Assembly (NCBI RefSeq): GCF_003533305.1
Contig: NZ_DOEH01000005.1
Coordinates: 1-64,000, forward strand
Reading direction: 5' to 3'
Origin: Providencia sp.
GTDB taxonomy: Bacteria; Pseudomonadota; Gammaproteobacteria; Enterobacterales; Enterobacteriaceae
DNA length: 64,000 nt
This document shows positions 7,950 through 20,774 of this stretch, one piece after another. The notes under the pieces are model-generated. The model saw only the letters and a list, made by a program, of their open reading frames with translations. It had not been told where the DNA came from and made no database searches. The position numbers were made by a program, and so were the translations under genes. Numbering within the stretch: the first letter of the stretch is position 1; each line of letters opens with the position of its first letter.

Positions 7950-8552
7950 TTAATTCATAAAAGTAGGGATCTTCTGCTCATATTCTTTAATCTGTTCGAC
8001 ATGTTGCAGAGTCAAACCAATGCTATCTAAACCATTCATCATGCAGTGGCGGCGGAAGCTATCAATTTCAAAATGATAGGTTTTATCACCGGCGGTGACA
8101 GTTTGTGCTTCCAAATCAACGGTGAACTGGCAACCTTCATGGTGGTTGACATAATTGAACATTTCATCAACTTGTTGCTCGTTTAATTTAATCGGCAATA
8201 ATTGATTATTAAATGAGTTACCATAGAAAATATCAGCAAAACTGGGTGCGATAACGACTTGAATCCCAAAATCGGTTAAAGCCCAAGGCGCATGTTCGCG
8301 AGAGGAGCCACAACCAAAGTTTTCACGGGCTAATAAAATACTCGCGCCTTTGAAAACTGGTTTATTCAGTACAAAATCAGGGTTAGGTTTTTGACCTGCT
8401 TCATCAAGAAAACGCCAGTCATTAAACAGGTGTTGACCAAAACCGGTACGGGTAACTTTTTGTAAAAATTGCTTTGGAATAATCGCATCAGTATCAACGT
8501 TAGCTGCGTCTAAAGGAACCACAATGCCGACATGGGTAATTAACTTTTCCAT
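7950..8552 (-). CDS. leuD: 3-isopropylmalate dehydratase small subunit LeuD
   Basis: Partner of LeuC in isomerising 2- to 3-isopropylmalate, the second step of leucine synthesis. The 200 residues (E. coli 201) carry the small-subunit aconitase-swivel signatures [12 protein letters not shown] near 20 and [16 protein letters not shown] near 80. It is the last gene of leuABCD, 12 bases after leuC and just before a terminator. Confidence 0.97.
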   Translation of the reverse strand: MEKLITHVGIVVPLDAANVDTDAIIPKQFLQKVTRTGFGQHLFNDWRFLDEAGQKPNPDFVLNKPVFKGASILLARENFGCGSSREHAPWALTDFGIQVVIAPSFADIFYGNSFNNQLLPIKLNEQQVDEMFNYVNHHEGCQFTVDLEAQTVTAGDKTYHFEIDSFRRHCMMNGLDSIGLTLQHVEQIKEYEQKIPTFMN

Positions 8553-8564
8553 TATTTATCTCCT

Positions 8565-9968
8565 TTAAACCTGAATATCACGAACGTCAGCAAAATGGCC
8601 ATTAATAGCTGCCGCGGCTGCCATTGCAGGGCTGACTAAGTGTGTTCGACCAGCGCGGCCTTGTCGACCTTCAAAGTTACGATTACTCGTTGATGCGCAG
8701 CGTTCACCCGGATTTAAACGGTCATTATTCATCGCTAAGCACATTGAGCAGCCTGGTAAGCGCCATTCAAAACCTGCATCGATAAATATTTTGTCCAAAC
8801 CTTCCTGTTCTGCTTGGGCTTTAACAGGGCCTGATCCCGGAACAACTATCGCCTGAACCCCTGATGCGACTTTTTGCCCTTTGGCAATGACCGCAGCGGC
8901 ACGTAAATCTTCAATACGTGAGTTAGTACATGAACCGATGAAAACTTTATCAATTTTCACGTCAGATAATTTAATACCTGATTCTAATCCCATATAAGCT
9001 AATGCTTTTTCTGCTGAAGCACGTTCTACTGGATCGGTAAACGATTCAGGAGCCGGAATCAATTGGTCAATGGCAATCACTTGTCCTGGATTTGTACCCC
9101 AAGTAACTTGCGGGGCAATACTATTCGCTTGGATAGTAATGGTTTTATCAAATTGGGCATCATCATCGGTTTTTAACGTTTTCCAGTATGTGATTGCGTC
9201 ATCCCATAGCTGATCTTTTGGTGCAAATTGACGACCTTTCATATAATTGAAAGTTGTTTCGTCGGGCGCAATAATACCCGCTTTTGCACCTAATTCGATG
9301 GCCATGTTACAGACAGTCATACGGCCTTCCATGCTTAAATTTGTAATCGCTTCACCACAAAATTCAACAATATAGCCCGTACCACCTGCACTACCTGTTG
9401 TCCCAATGATCGCCAGAACAATATCTTTCGCGGTAATGCCAACCGCGGTTTTACCGACAACTTCAATTTTCATTGTTTTAGCACGCGCTTGTTTCAGCGT
9501 TTGCGTTGCCATTACGTGCTCGACTTCAGAAGTGCCGATACCAAATGCTAATGAGCCGAATGCACCGTGCGTTGCTGTGTGGGAATCACCACAGACAATT
9601 GTCATACCCGGCAAAGTGATACCTTGTTCCGGCCCCATAACATGCACAATACCTTGAAATTCATGATTTAAATCATATAAGGTAACACCGAATTCTTGGC
9701 AGTTTTTCATCAACTCTTGCATTTGAATACGTGCCATATCACCACATGCATTAATATCTTTAGTTTGCGTCGATACGTTATGATCCATGGTGGCAAAAGT
9801 CTTGCCCGGTTGATGTAATGGACGATTTTTAGTTCTTAACCCATCAAATGCCTGAGGGGATGTAACTTCATGAACCAAATGACGGTCGATATAAATCAGT
9901 GGAATTTCATTATCAACTTCACGAATAACGTGGGCATCATATAATTTCTGATATAAAGTTTTGGCCAT
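8565..9968 (-). CDS. leuC: 3-isopropylmalate dehydratase large subunit LeuC
   Basis: Large, [4Fe-4S]-carrying subunit of isopropylmalate isomerase. The start [15 protein letters not shown] at 9968 gives 467 residues, matching E. coli (466). A longer frame reaches 10037 but runs inside leuB and lacks homology there. Aconitase motifs are present: [29 protein letters not shown] and the cluster ligands in CSMC near the C terminus. Start and leuB stop are separated by one base, which suggests translational coupling. Confidence 0.97.
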   Translation of the reverse strand: MAKTLYQKLYDAHVIREVDNEIPLIYIDRHLVHEVTSPQAFDGLRTKNRPLHQPGKTFATMDHNVSTQTKDINACGDMARIQMQELMKNCQEFGVTLYDLNHEFQGIVHVMGPEQGITLPGMTIVCGDSHTATHGAFGSLAFGIGTSEVEHVMATQTLKQARAKTMKIEVVGKTAVGITAKDIVLAIIGTTGSAGGTGYIVEFCGEAITNLSMEGRMTVCNMAIELGAKAGIIAPDETTFNYMKGRQFAPKDQLWDDAITYWKTLKTDDDAQFDKTITIQANSIAPQVTWGTNPGQVIAIDQLIPAPESFTDPVERASAEKALAYMGLESGIKLSDVKIDKVFIGSCTNSRIEDLRAAAVIAKGQKVASGVQAIVVPGSGPVKAQAEQEGLDKIFIDAGFEWRLPGCSMCLAMNNDRLNPGERCASTSNRNFEGRQGRAGRTHLVSPAMAAAAAINGHFADVRDIQV

Positions 9969-9969
9969 G

Positions 9970-12644
<2,675 letters not shown>

Positions 12645-12733
12645 ATTGTGTCCCTCATAGACTGAATATTATTTTTATTGAATCTGGTATGTATCGAGTT
12701 TGGTATTTATTTTCCCTTCTAATCCGCAGGCAT

Positions 12734-12760
12734 AAAAAAACCCGCGTTTTGCGCGGGTTT
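12734..12760 (-). terminator. Attenuator terminator of the leu operon
   Basis: On the minus strand CCCGCG and CGCGGG pair (12757-12752 with 12746-12741) around CAAAA, followed by seven Us (12740-12734). It lies between leuL and leuA and is a textbook attenuator. Upstream GGACAG and CTGTCC segments, just after the leader stop, could form the competing structures. Confidence 0.9.
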
Positions 12761-12782
12761 TAATGTTTGTGGACAGTGTCTG

Positions 12783-12860
12783 TTATTTTCTGTCCATAAG
12801 CATACCGCGCATATTGGATGCGAGTAGTAGTAGGCTTAGTAGGCGGATAGAAAATGTCAT
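12783..12860 (-). CDS. leuL: leu operon leader peptide LeuL
   Basis: A 25-codon frame on the minus strand reads MTFSIRLLSLLLLASN followed by MRGMLMDRK. Its control region has six leucine codons in seven (residues 7-13, one Ser), of which five are the rare CUA and one is CUC. Stalling of a ribosome here when leucyl-tRNA is scarce would favour the antiterminator over the hairpin at 12734-12760. Position, codon content and the following attenuator make the assignment firm. Confidence 0.93.
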   Translation of the reverse strand: MTFSIRLLSLLLLASNMRGMLMDRK

Positions 12861-12901
12861 TTTAACTGTCTCTCACTTAACGTTTAATTAATCTGTATTT
12901 A

Positions 12902-12930
12902 TAGATACGTGATCTTAATATTAATGTCAA
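12902..12930 (-). promoter_or_regulatory. Promoter of leuLABCD
   Basis: On the minus strand a perfect -35 TTGACA (12930-12925), a 17-base spacer and a -10 TATCTA (12907-12902). The start point would be near 12895, about 35 bases before leuL. Confidence 0.8.
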
Positions 12931-13436
12931 TCTTAGATTTTTATCATAATTTTACAGAACATGAATGACGCCCTTAGCTTAGCGATTGTGACTGATTTTC
13001 ATAATTTTAATGCTGTTTTCATCTATATTTAACGGTGAAAATAAGGGTAAAATTCTTTTAGTGAAGTAGTGCACGTTATGTATTTATTTAATCTATTGAT
13101 TTTATTGTGTTTTATTTAATTTGGTTCTTTGGGAAGTTGATGAAAGGTCTCTATAGATTAATTTAGGTAATGGCTTCAATTAAGTTAATTATCTAATAAA
13201 TGAATAATTAAAAATTAATCCGATAATGAGTATGTTTAGCAAGCTAGAAAGATATTTATTATGATTTATTTCTTAAATTGTTTTATTATTTTACAGTGAG
13301 TTGTTATGGCTTAAATACGTTATTATAACTCATTACACTGATGAATGTTTTCGTTTTACGATGGTATCTATACTGTGAATCTAATTAATGGATAAAATAA
13401 TATAAACGTCGTTTTAATAAATGCAGGGAAAGCGAA

Positions 13437-13459
13437 ATAGCTTATCATCGATAAGCTAT
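13437..13459. promoter_or_regulatory. 23-bp palindrome upstream of leuO
   Basis: ATAGCTTATC (13437-13446) and GATAAGCTAT (13450-13459) form a perfect 10-bp inverted repeat with a 3-base centre. It lies about 100 bases before the leuO start. It may be an operator or an RNA hairpin. Confidence 0.5.
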
Positions 13460-13487
13460 CTCAAGAATAATATTTAATGAATTTATC

Positions 13488-13521
13488 AATTCGTCAATGC
13501 TGTATTGATGAATTATTTTTT
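13488..13521 (+). terminator. Terminator-like hairpin in the leuO leader
   Basis: AATTCGTCAAT (13488-13498) pairs with ATTGATGAATT (13504-13514) with one G-U wobble and a 5-base loop, followed by A and six Ts. It sits 39 bases before the leuO start codon. It could attenuate leuO or end an upstream transcript. Confidence 0.6.
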
Positions 13522-13560
13522 ATTAATCAAAAATGATAAATATATTTAGTGGAGTATGAA

Positions 13561-14520
13561 ATGACTGATTTTGAAACGATTTCAACAGCAAAAAAAGAAA
13601 GTAGCGATATTCATCTGCGTAATGTTGATTTAAATTTATTAACGGTTTTTGATGTTGTCATGCAAATGCAAAATGTGACAAGAGCAGCACAAGTGTTGGG
13701 AATGTCACAACCCGCCGTAAGTAATGCGGTATCACGTTTGAAATCCATGTTTAATGACGAACTATTTGTACGTTATGGCCGAGGAATTCAGCCAACTTCC
13801 CGCGCTAAACAACTTTTTGGGCCCGTTAGGCAAGCACTTCAATTAGTTCATAATGAATTACCGGGGGCCGGTTTTGACCCAAAACAAAGTGAAAGAGCAT
13901 TTAATTTATCAATTTGTTCACCATTAGATATTCGTTTGGCGGCTATTATTGTTGATAAATTTAAAATAGTATCGCCGAATATTAATGTTTTTATTCATTC
14001 ATTCTTAGATAACAATATTGCTCATCAATTAAAATACCAAGAGATAGATTTTTTTCTTGGCTATAATCAATTCGAAAAATCCGAGTATCAACATAATGTT
14101 TTATTTAATGATGAGTTGGTACTTGTGGTGGCAGATAATCATCCTCGAATTGGAAATACTATAACGCAAGATGAATTAATTAATGAAAGGCATGCAATCA
14201 TGTCAATGGATAATATGGGATCTTTTAGTAAACCTTATTATTATAATACGGAACTATCACATACAGTCAGTTATCAAGGCACTGATTTAAGTAGTGTCTT
14301 AAATATTGTCGCTCAAACTGATTTAATGGCAATCGCACCTAAATGGCTTGTTGACCATCATGCAAACCAACTTCAGTTGCGATCAATTGATTTACCTTGG
14401 CAAGATAATACGCGCCCATGTTACTTGACGTGGCATGAGTCAACGGCGCGTGACAAAGGTCATCAGTGGATGAAAACACAGTTTTGTCTGATGATTTCCG
14501 CACTTTCTGAACAACAATAA
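13561..14520 (+). CDS. leuO: LysR-type regulator LeuO
   Basis: Global LysR-family regulator that antagonises H-NS silencing. The N-terminal winged helix (about 25-85) contains VDLNLLTVFD, NVTRAAQVLGMSQPAVSNAVSRLK and ELFVRYGRGIQPT, nearly identical to E. coli LeuO. The effector domain follows, and the C-terminal WHESTARDKGHQWM is also conserved. The ATG at 13561 has GGAG 6 bases upstream; a GTG at 13549 is less likely. Length 319 (E. coli 314). It is divergent from leuLABCD with a long AT-rich control region, as in E. coli. Confidence 0.95.
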   Translation: MTDFETISTAKKESSDIHLRNVDLNLLTVFDVVMQMQNVTRAAQVLGMSQPAVSNAVSRLKSMFNDELFVRYGRGIQPTSRAKQLFGPVRQALQLVHNELPGAGFDPKQSERAFNLSICSPLDIRLAAIIVDKFKIVSPNINVFIHSFLDNNIAHQLKYQEIDFFLGYNQFEKSEYQHNVLFNDELVLVVADNHPRIGNTITQDELINERHAIMSMDNMGSFSKPYYYNTELSHTVSYQGTDLSSVLNIVAQTDLMAIAPKWLVDHHANQLQLRSIDLPWQDNTRPCYLTWHESTARDKGHQWMKTQFCLMISALSEQQ

Positions 14521-14544
14521 CGCTGCTTAGATTTGCAATAAGTT

Positions 14545-14575
14545 ACTCATCATGGTGACGATCATGGTGAGTTTT
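14545..14575 (+). terminator. Intrinsic terminator of leuO
   Basis: ACTCATCATG (14545-14554) and CATGGTGAGT (14563-14572) form a 10-bp stem with one wobble and end in four Ts (14572-14575). Confidence 0.75.
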
Positions 14576-14728
14576 GTAACTGACATAACATTTGCACAAA
14601 ATTTACATATTATTTCTTTCCTAGGTTCTCTTAAATGGATACACTCCGGATATTCAGCTAACACATGTAAGCTGAAATAATTAGCTGGTTAAGTTATTTG
14701 TGAGTGCACCGAATGGCTTAAGTCAATA

Positions 14729-16561
14729 ATGACCTATAGGAAATATACTTTGATTACTGAAAATCTATATCCATACCACTTGGTTAATCGCTTACGTAGC
14801 AGAATTGATGCGAAAGAGTCAGCGATCAGGATAGCTTTCAGTCAATGGGATAAAGGAACTCAGAGCGAACTGACTTGGGAAGAAGTGGGCGTACAGACAT
14901 CTGCTATTGCCCGTCATCTTCTTGCTTTGAATATCGCGACTCAAGAAAATATAGGACTTTTTGCTCAAAACAGCATGAATTGGTCTTTAGTGGATTTGGC
15001 TGCTTTACAAATTAGAGCCGTTACCGTTCCGCTATATGCAACGAGTGGGGTTGAACAGTCCGCGTACATTATTAATGACGCAAACATTAAAGTTCTGTTT
15101 GTTGGCGCGCAAGAACAATATAGCGTTGCTTGCCAGTTACAGCCTTTATGCCCACAGCTGACGACTATTGTTGTATTAAATGATGATGTTGAACTTATAG
15201 ATAGTGCGATTACCTCAATGCATTTATCAACATTTATGTCCTTGACTGAAAATCAATATCAAGCTGAATTTGATGAACGCATCGCAGCGCATAATCTTAG
15301 CGATTTATTTACCATCATCTATACATCAGGCACAACAGGTGAACCTAAAGGTGTCATGCTTGATTATTACAACATGGCCGCACAGCTTTACCTTCATGAT
15401 CATCGACTAAAATTAACGCCTGATGATATTTCCTTAAGCTTTCTTCCGTTGTCCCATGTTTTTGAACGGGCATGGAGTTTCTATGTCATGCATACTGGGG
15501 CATTGAACGTTTTTCTAACTGATACCAATTTAGTTAAAGAAGCTTTACTTGATGTTAAACCGACAGTGATGTGTGCGGTTCCTCGTTTTTATGAAAAAGT
15601 GTTCAGCGCAGTACAAAATAAAGTCTCAAAAGCCTCATTATTGCGCAGAACATTATTTCAATGGGCAATATCTGTAGGGAAGAACAAAATTAAAGCCCTT
15701 TCTAAGGGGCATTCTCCATCATTACTTAACCGTGCTTTTTACCCCATTGCTGATAAGTTAGTTTTGAGTAAAATTCGCCAAGGTCTCGGTGGGCGGATTC
15801 GTTTCATGCCAGCGGCTGGCGCTCGCCTTGATGATGATGTGATAGCTTTTTTCCTTGCGGCTGGCGTGAACATAAAGTACGGCTACGGCATGACTGAAAC
15901 CTGTGCGACAGTTTCTTGCTGGGAAGAGGGGCAATATCCATTAGGTTCTATTGGGACACCGCTTTCGGCAATTTCTGTCCGTATTGGTAAAGACGATGAA
16001 ATTCAAGTGAAAGGGCCTGTTGTAATGAAAGGCTATTATAATCGTCCACAGGAAACGCTTGATACTTTTACTGCTGACGGTTGGCTGAAAACAGGGGATG
16101 CCGGTAAAATTGATGCAAATGGTAATTTATATATTACTGATAGGCTCAAGGATCTGATGAAAACCTCTAACGGTAAATATATTGCGCCACAGGTTATTGA
16201 AGGCGTATTAGGTCAAGATAAATTTATTGAACACATAGCCGTTATTGCGGATGCACGTAAATTTGTTTCTGCATTGATTGTGCCGTGTTATGAAAGTCTT
16301 GAAGAGTATGCGAACTCAATTAACTTGAAATATCGCGATCGTCTTGAGTTACTGAAAGATTCGAATATTGTCGCATTATTTGAAAGTCGTTTAAAAGAAT
16401 TACAAAAAAATGTTGAAAATTTTCATCAAGTGAAACGTTTTACGTTGCTTCCAGTTAACTTCTCTATGGAAAAAGGTGAGCTGACACCAACGCTGAAATT
16501 GCGCCGGAAAATCATTTCTGAGCGTTATCAAATTGAAATTGAGTCAATGTATCGAGAGTAA
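14729..16561 (+). CDS. Long-chain acyl-CoA synthetase (AMP-dependent ligase)
   Basis: Activates a fatty acid via an acyl-adenylate and then forms the CoA thioester. The 610-residue protein is of the FadD15/COG1022 type. The AMP-binding P-loop YTSGTTGEPKG is near 199-209, a conserved FLPLSHVFER near 236, YGYGMTETCA near 387 and a TGDAGKID hinge region near 452. No membrane segments are obvious. The ATG at 14729 lacks a good ribosome site, while TTG at 14750 has AGGA 8 bases upstream, so the true N terminus may be 7 residues shorter. In E. coli nothing lies between leuO and ilvI, so this gene is an insertion into that order. The substrate is unknown. Confidence 0.88.
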   Translation: MTYRKYTLITENLYPYHLVNRLRSRIDAKESAIRIAFSQWDKGTQSELTWEEVGVQTSAIARHLLALNIATQENIGLFAQNSMNWSLVDLAALQIRAVTVPLYATSGVEQSAYIINDANIKVLFVGAQEQYSVACQLQPLCPQLTTIVVLNDDVELIDSAITSMHLSTFMSLTENQYQAEFDERIAAHNLSDLFTIIYTSGTTGEPKGVMLDYYNMAAQLYLHDHRLKLTPDDISLSFLPLSHVFERAWSFYVMHTGALNVFLTDTNLVKEALLDVKPTVMCAVPRFYEKVFSAVQNKVSKASLLRRTLFQWAISVGKNKIKALSKGHSPSLLNRAFYPIADKLVLSKIRQGLGGRIRFMPAAGARLDDDVIAFFLAAGVNIKYGYGMTETCATVSCWEEGQYPLGSIGTPLSAISVRIGKDDEIQVKGPVVMKGYYNRPQETLDTFTADGWLKTGDAGKIDANGNLYITDRLKDLMKTSNGKYIAPQVIEGVLGQDKFIEHIAVIADARKFVSALIVPCYESLEEYANSINLKYRDRLELLKDSNIVALFESRLKELQKNVENFHQVKRFTLLPVNFSMEKGELTPTLKLRRKIISERYQIEIESMYRE

Positions 16562-16570
16562 TTGCATTAT

Positions 16571-16602
16571 AAAAGCCGGATATCACCACTTATCCGGCTT
16601 TT
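16571..16602. terminator. Strong bidirectional terminator
   Basis: AAAAGCCGGATA (16571-16582) pairs perfectly with TATCCGGCTTTT (16591-16602), 12 bp, with A and T tails on either side. It ends the acyl-CoA synthetase gene. Confidence 0.9.
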
Positions 16603-16851
16603 ATTTGTGCTATTTTTGGCCTTTTAATAGTGATTTACCCTTCCTTTTACTTGATGTTTAGTCAATAAATCCATTTATTATTAATGATAAAGACAATGTG
16701 AAAAATTAACACACTTTGTACAGAAATGATGTTTGCGTCGTTTCAGCCAGAGCGATATGTTAATAGCCTTAATTACTGTGTTTAAATGATAAAAATTAAA
16801 GAGGAAATTCATACCTCTGTTAACTTGCAAAACTAGTCTGGAGACAAACTC

Positions 16852-18579
16852 ATGGAGATGTTGTCGGGAGCTGAAATGGTCATCAAGTCTTTGATTGACC
16901 AAGGAGTAAAGCACGTGTTTGGTTATCCAGGCGGTGCGGTATTAGATATCTATGATGCACTTCATACTGTTGGTGGCGTAGAACATATTTTAGTGCGCCA
17001 TGAGCAAGCTGCTGTACATATGGCAGATGGCTATGCTCGTTCAACGGGAGATGTTGGTGTAGTACTGGTCACATCGGGCCCTGGTGCAACAAACGCAATT
17101 ACCGGTATTGCTACAGCCTACATGGACTCAATTCCATTGGTTATCTTATCTGGGCAGGTTGCAAGTTCTTTAATTGGCAATGATGCATTCCAAGAATGCG
17201 ATATGGTGGGAATATCTCGACCGATTGTTAAACACAGTTTTTTAATTAAAAGTGCTGAAGAAATCCCTGAAACTATTAAAAAGGCATTTTATATTGCGGC
17301 GAGTGGTCGCCCAGGACCTGTGGTTATCGATTTCCCAAAGGATACGGTTAATCCTGCGTTTAAATTTCCTTATCGTTACCCTGAATCTATTTCTTTGCGT
17401 TCTTATAATCCGACCTTACAGGGACATAAAGGACAGATCAAAAAAGCGTTATCTAAATTAGTCGCGGCAAAAAAACCGGTATTTTATATTGGTGGCGGTG
17501 CGATTAATGCAAGTTGTACTGCTGAAATCATTGAACTAGCGGAAAAATTACAACTACCTGTTGTTTCAACTTTAATGGGACTTGGCGCTTTTCCTGAAAC
17601 CCATAAGCAGTCCGTCGGTATGTTAGGTATGCATGGTACTTTTGAAGCAAATAAGGTCATGCATAATTCGGATGTGATTTTCGCGGTAGGCGTGCGCTTT
17701 GATGATCGCACCACTAACAACCTAGAGAAATACTGCCCAAATGCAACTGTTATTCAAATTGATGTCGACCCAACGTCAATTTCGAAAACAGTTAATGCGG
17801 ATATTCCGATTGTTGGTGATGCTAAATTAGCATTAAAACAAATGATTGGTCAGTTGGATCAATCGTCGTCTTCACAAGATCTGCAAGCGTTGGCAGATTG
17901 GTGGAAAGATATTGAAGATTGGCGTCGCCAAAAGTGTTTGAGCTATGAAACAAATCCAACCAAAGTTAAGCCTCAGCAAGCGATAGAAACTATTTATCGT
18001 TTAACGAAGGGGGAGGCCTATGTCACCTCCGATGTTGGTCAACATCAAATGTTTGCCGCACTTTACTATCCTTTTGATAAACCGCGTCGTTGGATTAATT
18101 CAGGGGGGTTAGGTACGATGGGGTTTGGACTACCCGCTGCGCTTGGGGTTAAATTAGCACACCCAGAATCAACGGTCATTTGCGTGACGGGCGATGGCAG
18201 TATCCAAATGAATATTCAAGAGCTCTCAACCGCATTGCAATATGGTTTGCCAGTGGTAGTGCTTAACTTGAACAACGGTTTTCTTGGCATGGTAAAACAA
18301 TGGCAAGATATGATTTATCAAGGCCGTCATTCTCAATCTTATATGCAATCTTTGCCTAACTTTATTAAACTTGCCGAGGCTTATGGTCATGTAGGGATTT
18401 CAATTCAATCTCCTGATGAGCTTGAAGAAAAACTAAAACAAGCTTTGGTTGAAGTGAACGAAAATCAACGTTTGGTATTTGTTGATGTCAATATTGATGA
18501 AACAGAACATGTTTATCCAATGCAAATCCGCGGTGGTGCAATGGATGAAATGTGGTTGAGCAAAACACAGAGGACCTGA
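16852..18579 (+). CDS. ilvI: Acetolactate synthase III large subunit IlvI
   Basis: Thiamine-diphosphate enzyme that makes acetolactate or acetohydroxybutyrate for valine, leucine and isoleucine. The 575 residues (E. coli 574) show the N-terminal [16 protein letters not shown], the catalytic Glu in [15 protein letters not shown] near 48, a central FAD/NAD-like domain, and the TPP-metal motif [16 protein letters not shown]. The ATG follows CTGGAG by 8 bases. It forms an operon with ilvH, 2 bases downstream. About 250 bases upstream are AT-rich, as expected for Lrp control of ilvIH, but no Lrp site is claimed. Confidence 0.97.
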   Translation: MEMLSGAEMVIKSLIDQGVKHVFGYPGGAVLDIYDALHTVGGVEHILVRHEQAAVHMADGYARSTGDVGVVLVTSGPGATNAITGIATAYMDSIPLVILSGQVASSLIGNDAFQECDMVGISRPIVKHSFLIKSAEEIPETIKKAFYIAASGRPGPVVIDFPKDTVNPAFKFPYRYPESISLRSYNPTLQGHKGQIKKALSKLVAAKKPVFYIGGGAINASCTAEIIELAEKLQLPVVSTLMGLGAFPETHKQSVGMLGMHGTFEANKVMHNSDVIFAVGVRFDDRTTNNLEKYCPNATVIQIDVDPTSISKTVNADIPIVGDAKLALKQMIGQLDQSSSSQDLQALADWWKDIEDWRRQKCLSYETNPTKVKPQQAIETIYRLTKGEAYVTSDVGQHQMFAALYYPFDKPRRWINSGGLGTMGFGLPAALGVKLAHPESTVICVTGDGSIQMNIQELSTALQYGLPVVVLNLNNGFLGMVKQWQDMIYQGRHSQSYMQSLPNFIKLAEAYGHVGISIQSPDELEEKLKQALVEVNENQRLVFVDVNIDETEHVYPMQIRGGAMDEMWLSKTQRT

Positions 18580-18581
18580 TC

Positions 18582-19073
18582 ATGCGTCGTATTTTATCCG
18601 TACTATTAGAAAATGAATCAGGTGCATTGTCTCGTGTTATTGGCCTGTTTTCTCAACGAGGTTACAATATTGAAAGCCTGACGGTAGCACCGACAGATGA
18701 TCCAACATTGTCACGAATGACCATCCAAACCAAAGGTGATGCTAAGGTTCTTGAGCAAATTGAAAAGCAATTGCATAAATTGGTCGATGTACTGCGCGTC
18801 AGCGAATTAACAGCCTCTGCGCACATTGAGCGTGAGATTATGTTAGTGAAGTTACAAGCTTCAGGTTATGGTCGTGATGAGATAAAACGCTGTGCTGATA
18901 TTTTTCGTGGACAAATCGTTGATGTGACGCCCACGCTTTATACCGTTCAGCTAGCGGGTACAAGCGATAAACTGGATGCTTTCCTTGAAGCTGTTCGTGG
19001 CGTTGCTGAAATTGTTGAAGTTGTCCGCTCAGGGATCGTCGGTGTTTCTCGTGGTGATAAAATTATGCGATGA
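18582..19073 (+). CDS. ilvH: Acetolactate synthase III regulatory subunit IlvH
   Basis: Small subunit that stimulates IlvI and confers valine feedback inhibition. It has 163 residues, as in E. coli. The N-terminal ACT domain (about 1-75) contains [23 protein letters not shown], and the C-terminal domain begins near [12 protein letters not shown]. The start [12 protein letters not shown] at 18582 is chosen over an in-frame extension to 18552 that lies inside ilvI. Confidence 0.97.
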   Translation: MRRILSVLLENESGALSRVIGLFSQRGYNIESLTVAPTDDPTLSRMTIQTKGDAKVLEQIEKQLHKLVDVLRVSELTASAHIEREIMLVKLQASGYGRDEIKRCADIFRGQIVDVTPTLYTVQLAGTSDKLDAFLEAVRGVAEIVEVVRSGIVGVSRGDKIMR

Positions 19074-19110
19074 AAAATTTATCATCCAAAGGTAGAATAC
19101 AGTTGTGTAA

Positions 19111-19131
19111 AGCCCCGAATGACTCGGGGCT
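19111..19131 (+). terminator. GC-rich hairpin between ilvH and cra
   Basis: AGCCCCGA (19111-19118) and TCGGGGCT (19124-19131) form a perfect 8-bp stem with a 5-base loop, 37 bases after ilvH. No T-tract follows, so it may be a weak terminator or a leader structure of cra. Confidence 0.5.
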
Positions 19132-19157
19132 ATCCCCAATATGGTAAAGAGGTTAAC

Positions 19158-20168
19158 GTGAAACTGGATGAAATAGCCCGTTTAGCAGGTGTTTCCCGCA
19201 CAACGGCTAGTTATGTGATCAATGGCAAAGCCAAGCAGTATCGAGTCAGCGATAAAACTGTTGAAAAAGTGATGGCGGTCGTCAGAGAACACAATTACCA
19301 TCCAAATGCAGTAGCTGCTGGGTTGCGCGCGGGCCGAACTCGTTCTATTGGGTTAGTTATTCCCGATCTTGAAAATACAAGCTATACCCGCATAGCGAAT
19401 TACCTTGAAAGACAAGCGCGTCAGCGTGGCTATCAGCTTTTGATTGCTTGTTCAGAAGACCAACCTGATAACGAAATTCGCTGCGTTGAACATCTTCTTC
19501 AGCGTCAAGTTGACGCGATTATTGTTTCCACTGCATTGCCTCCTGAACATCCGTTTTATCAGCGCTGGGCCAATCGTTCATTACCTATCATTGCACTTGA
19601 TAGAGCACTTGAAAAAGAACACTTTATTAGTGTTGTGGGTGATGACCAAGAAGATGGATTTATGATTTCAACTGAGTTGCGTAAATTTCCAGCTGAATCT
19701 GTATTGTATCTTGGTGCGTTACCTGAGTTGTCAGTCAGTTATTTACGTGAACAAGGTTTTCGTAATGGATGGCAAGGTGATCCGCGGGAAGTCGATTACA
19801 TTTATGCTAATAGTTATGAGCGTAATTCAGCTGCTGATGTGTTCGCAAATTGGCTGGATAAAGGCAATGAAATGCCGGATGCATTATTTACGACCTCATT
19901 TTCTTTATTACAAGGTGTACTCGATGTTGCCTTGAAGCGCAATGGGCGCTTGCCTGAACATATGGTAATAGCAACCTTTGGCGATAATGAGCTACTTGAT
20001 TTCTTAGGTTGTCCTGTCCTTTCTCTGGCACAACGTCATCGTGATATTGCTGAGCGCATTTTAGAATTGGTTTTAGCAAGTCTTGATGAGAAACAAAAAC
20101 CAGAACCGGGTATTACTCGCATTCGTCGAGATTTATGCCGCCGCGGAAGTTTAGGTCGAAAACAATAA
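19158..20168 (+). CDS. cra: Catabolite repressor/activator Cra (FruR)
   Basis: LacI/GalR-family regulator of central carbon flux that releases DNA on binding fructose phosphates. The sequence [20 protein letters not shown] and [15 protein letters not shown] is essentially identical to E. coli Cra. The helix-turn-helix is at 1-50 and the sugar-binding core at about 60-330. The start is GTG at 19158, behind AAAGAGG; an upstream ATG at 19119 lies in the loop of a hairpin and adds unrelated residues. Length 336 (E. coli 334). The order ilvIH-cra-mraZ is as in E. coli. Confidence 0.96.
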   Translation: MKLDEIARLAGVSRTTASYVINGKAKQYRVSDKTVEKVMAVVREHNYHPNAVAAGLRAGRTRSIGLVIPDLENTSYTRIANYLERQARQRGYQLLIACSEDQPDNEIRCVEHLLQRQVDAIIVSTALPPEHPFYQRWANRSLPIIALDRALEKEHFISVVGDDQEDGFMISTELRKFPAESVLYLGALPELSVSYLREQGFRNGWQGDPREVDYIYANSYERNSAADVFANWLDKGNEMPDALFTTSFSLLQGVLDVALKRNGRLPEHMVIATFGDNELLDFLGCPVLSLAQRHRDIAERILELVLASLDEKQKPEPGITRIRRDLCRRGSLGRKQ

Positions 20169-20250
20169 AAAAATCGACGTAACTTTGTGCATTCAAAAAA
20201 AACACGTTGAATAATTAGTGATGTTGATCACGATTATTAGTAATATATCG

Positions 20251-20279
20251 GCCCCTACTGAGTAGGGGTCTTTTTTTTT
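20251..20279 (+). terminator. Intrinsic terminator of cra
   Basis: CCCCTAC and GTAGGGG pair around TGA, followed by nine Ts (20271-20279). Confidence 0.92.
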
Positions 20280-20774
20280 CATGCTAAAAATAGGTAAATA
20301 TTTAACTTTAGGAATTATCTTAATATGTTTATCTGTAATTTTTTAAACGAAACTAAATGAATAAATAAATTTAATTTAAGTTTATTTAACTTACGTGAAA
20401 AATAAAATAGATAACTAATAATCCATATAATACTGTCTATTAAAACAGTTAGTTAATCAATTGAAATTTATTGAGTTTATTTTTCTGTGTGGTGTTTTTG
20501 ATTATTATAGTTAATTAAGTGTAGTTAGTTGATACGTTAAATGTTCAGGACCCCGATGAAATAAGCGAATTAAAAATGAGACTTATATAACATTTAGGCT
20601 GGTTTGTGTGTTTTTTGAGCGTTTAAATATATTTGGAGTAATTTTAATGGCACTTAATAAATAAGTTAATTATATCAACTTGTTATTTCTTATTTTACGC
20701 TCTAATTGAATATTACCCGATTTTATCTTTTCAAAATTGTTCTGTAAATAAAGCTAAAGCTGAGAGCGTCTGGC
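20280..20774. other. AT-rich gap before the dcw promoter
   Basis: About 495 bases, strongly AT-rich, with no frame longer than a few codons that has a ribosome site. A five-codon frame follows GGAG at 20639-20642, but nothing supports it as functional. No recognisable gene or RNA. Confidence 0.5.

Larger units (their letters stand above)
12931..13560. other. AT-rich region upstream of leuO
   Basis: About 630 bases without a convincing gene, very AT-rich, as expected for the H-NS-silenced leuO control region of other enterics. It holds a palindrome at 13437-13459 and a terminator-like hairpin at 13488-13521. Nothing else was recognised. Confidence 0.6.

Noticed and set aside
16603..16851. Lrp binding sites upstream of ilvIH
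   Set aside because: The region is AT-rich and the control is known in E. coli, but the Lrp consensus is too loose to place sites by eye.
20647..20664. Five-codon frame with a GGAG ribosome site upstream of mraZ
   Set aside because: Too short to support without conservation data, and no regulated structure is evident after it.
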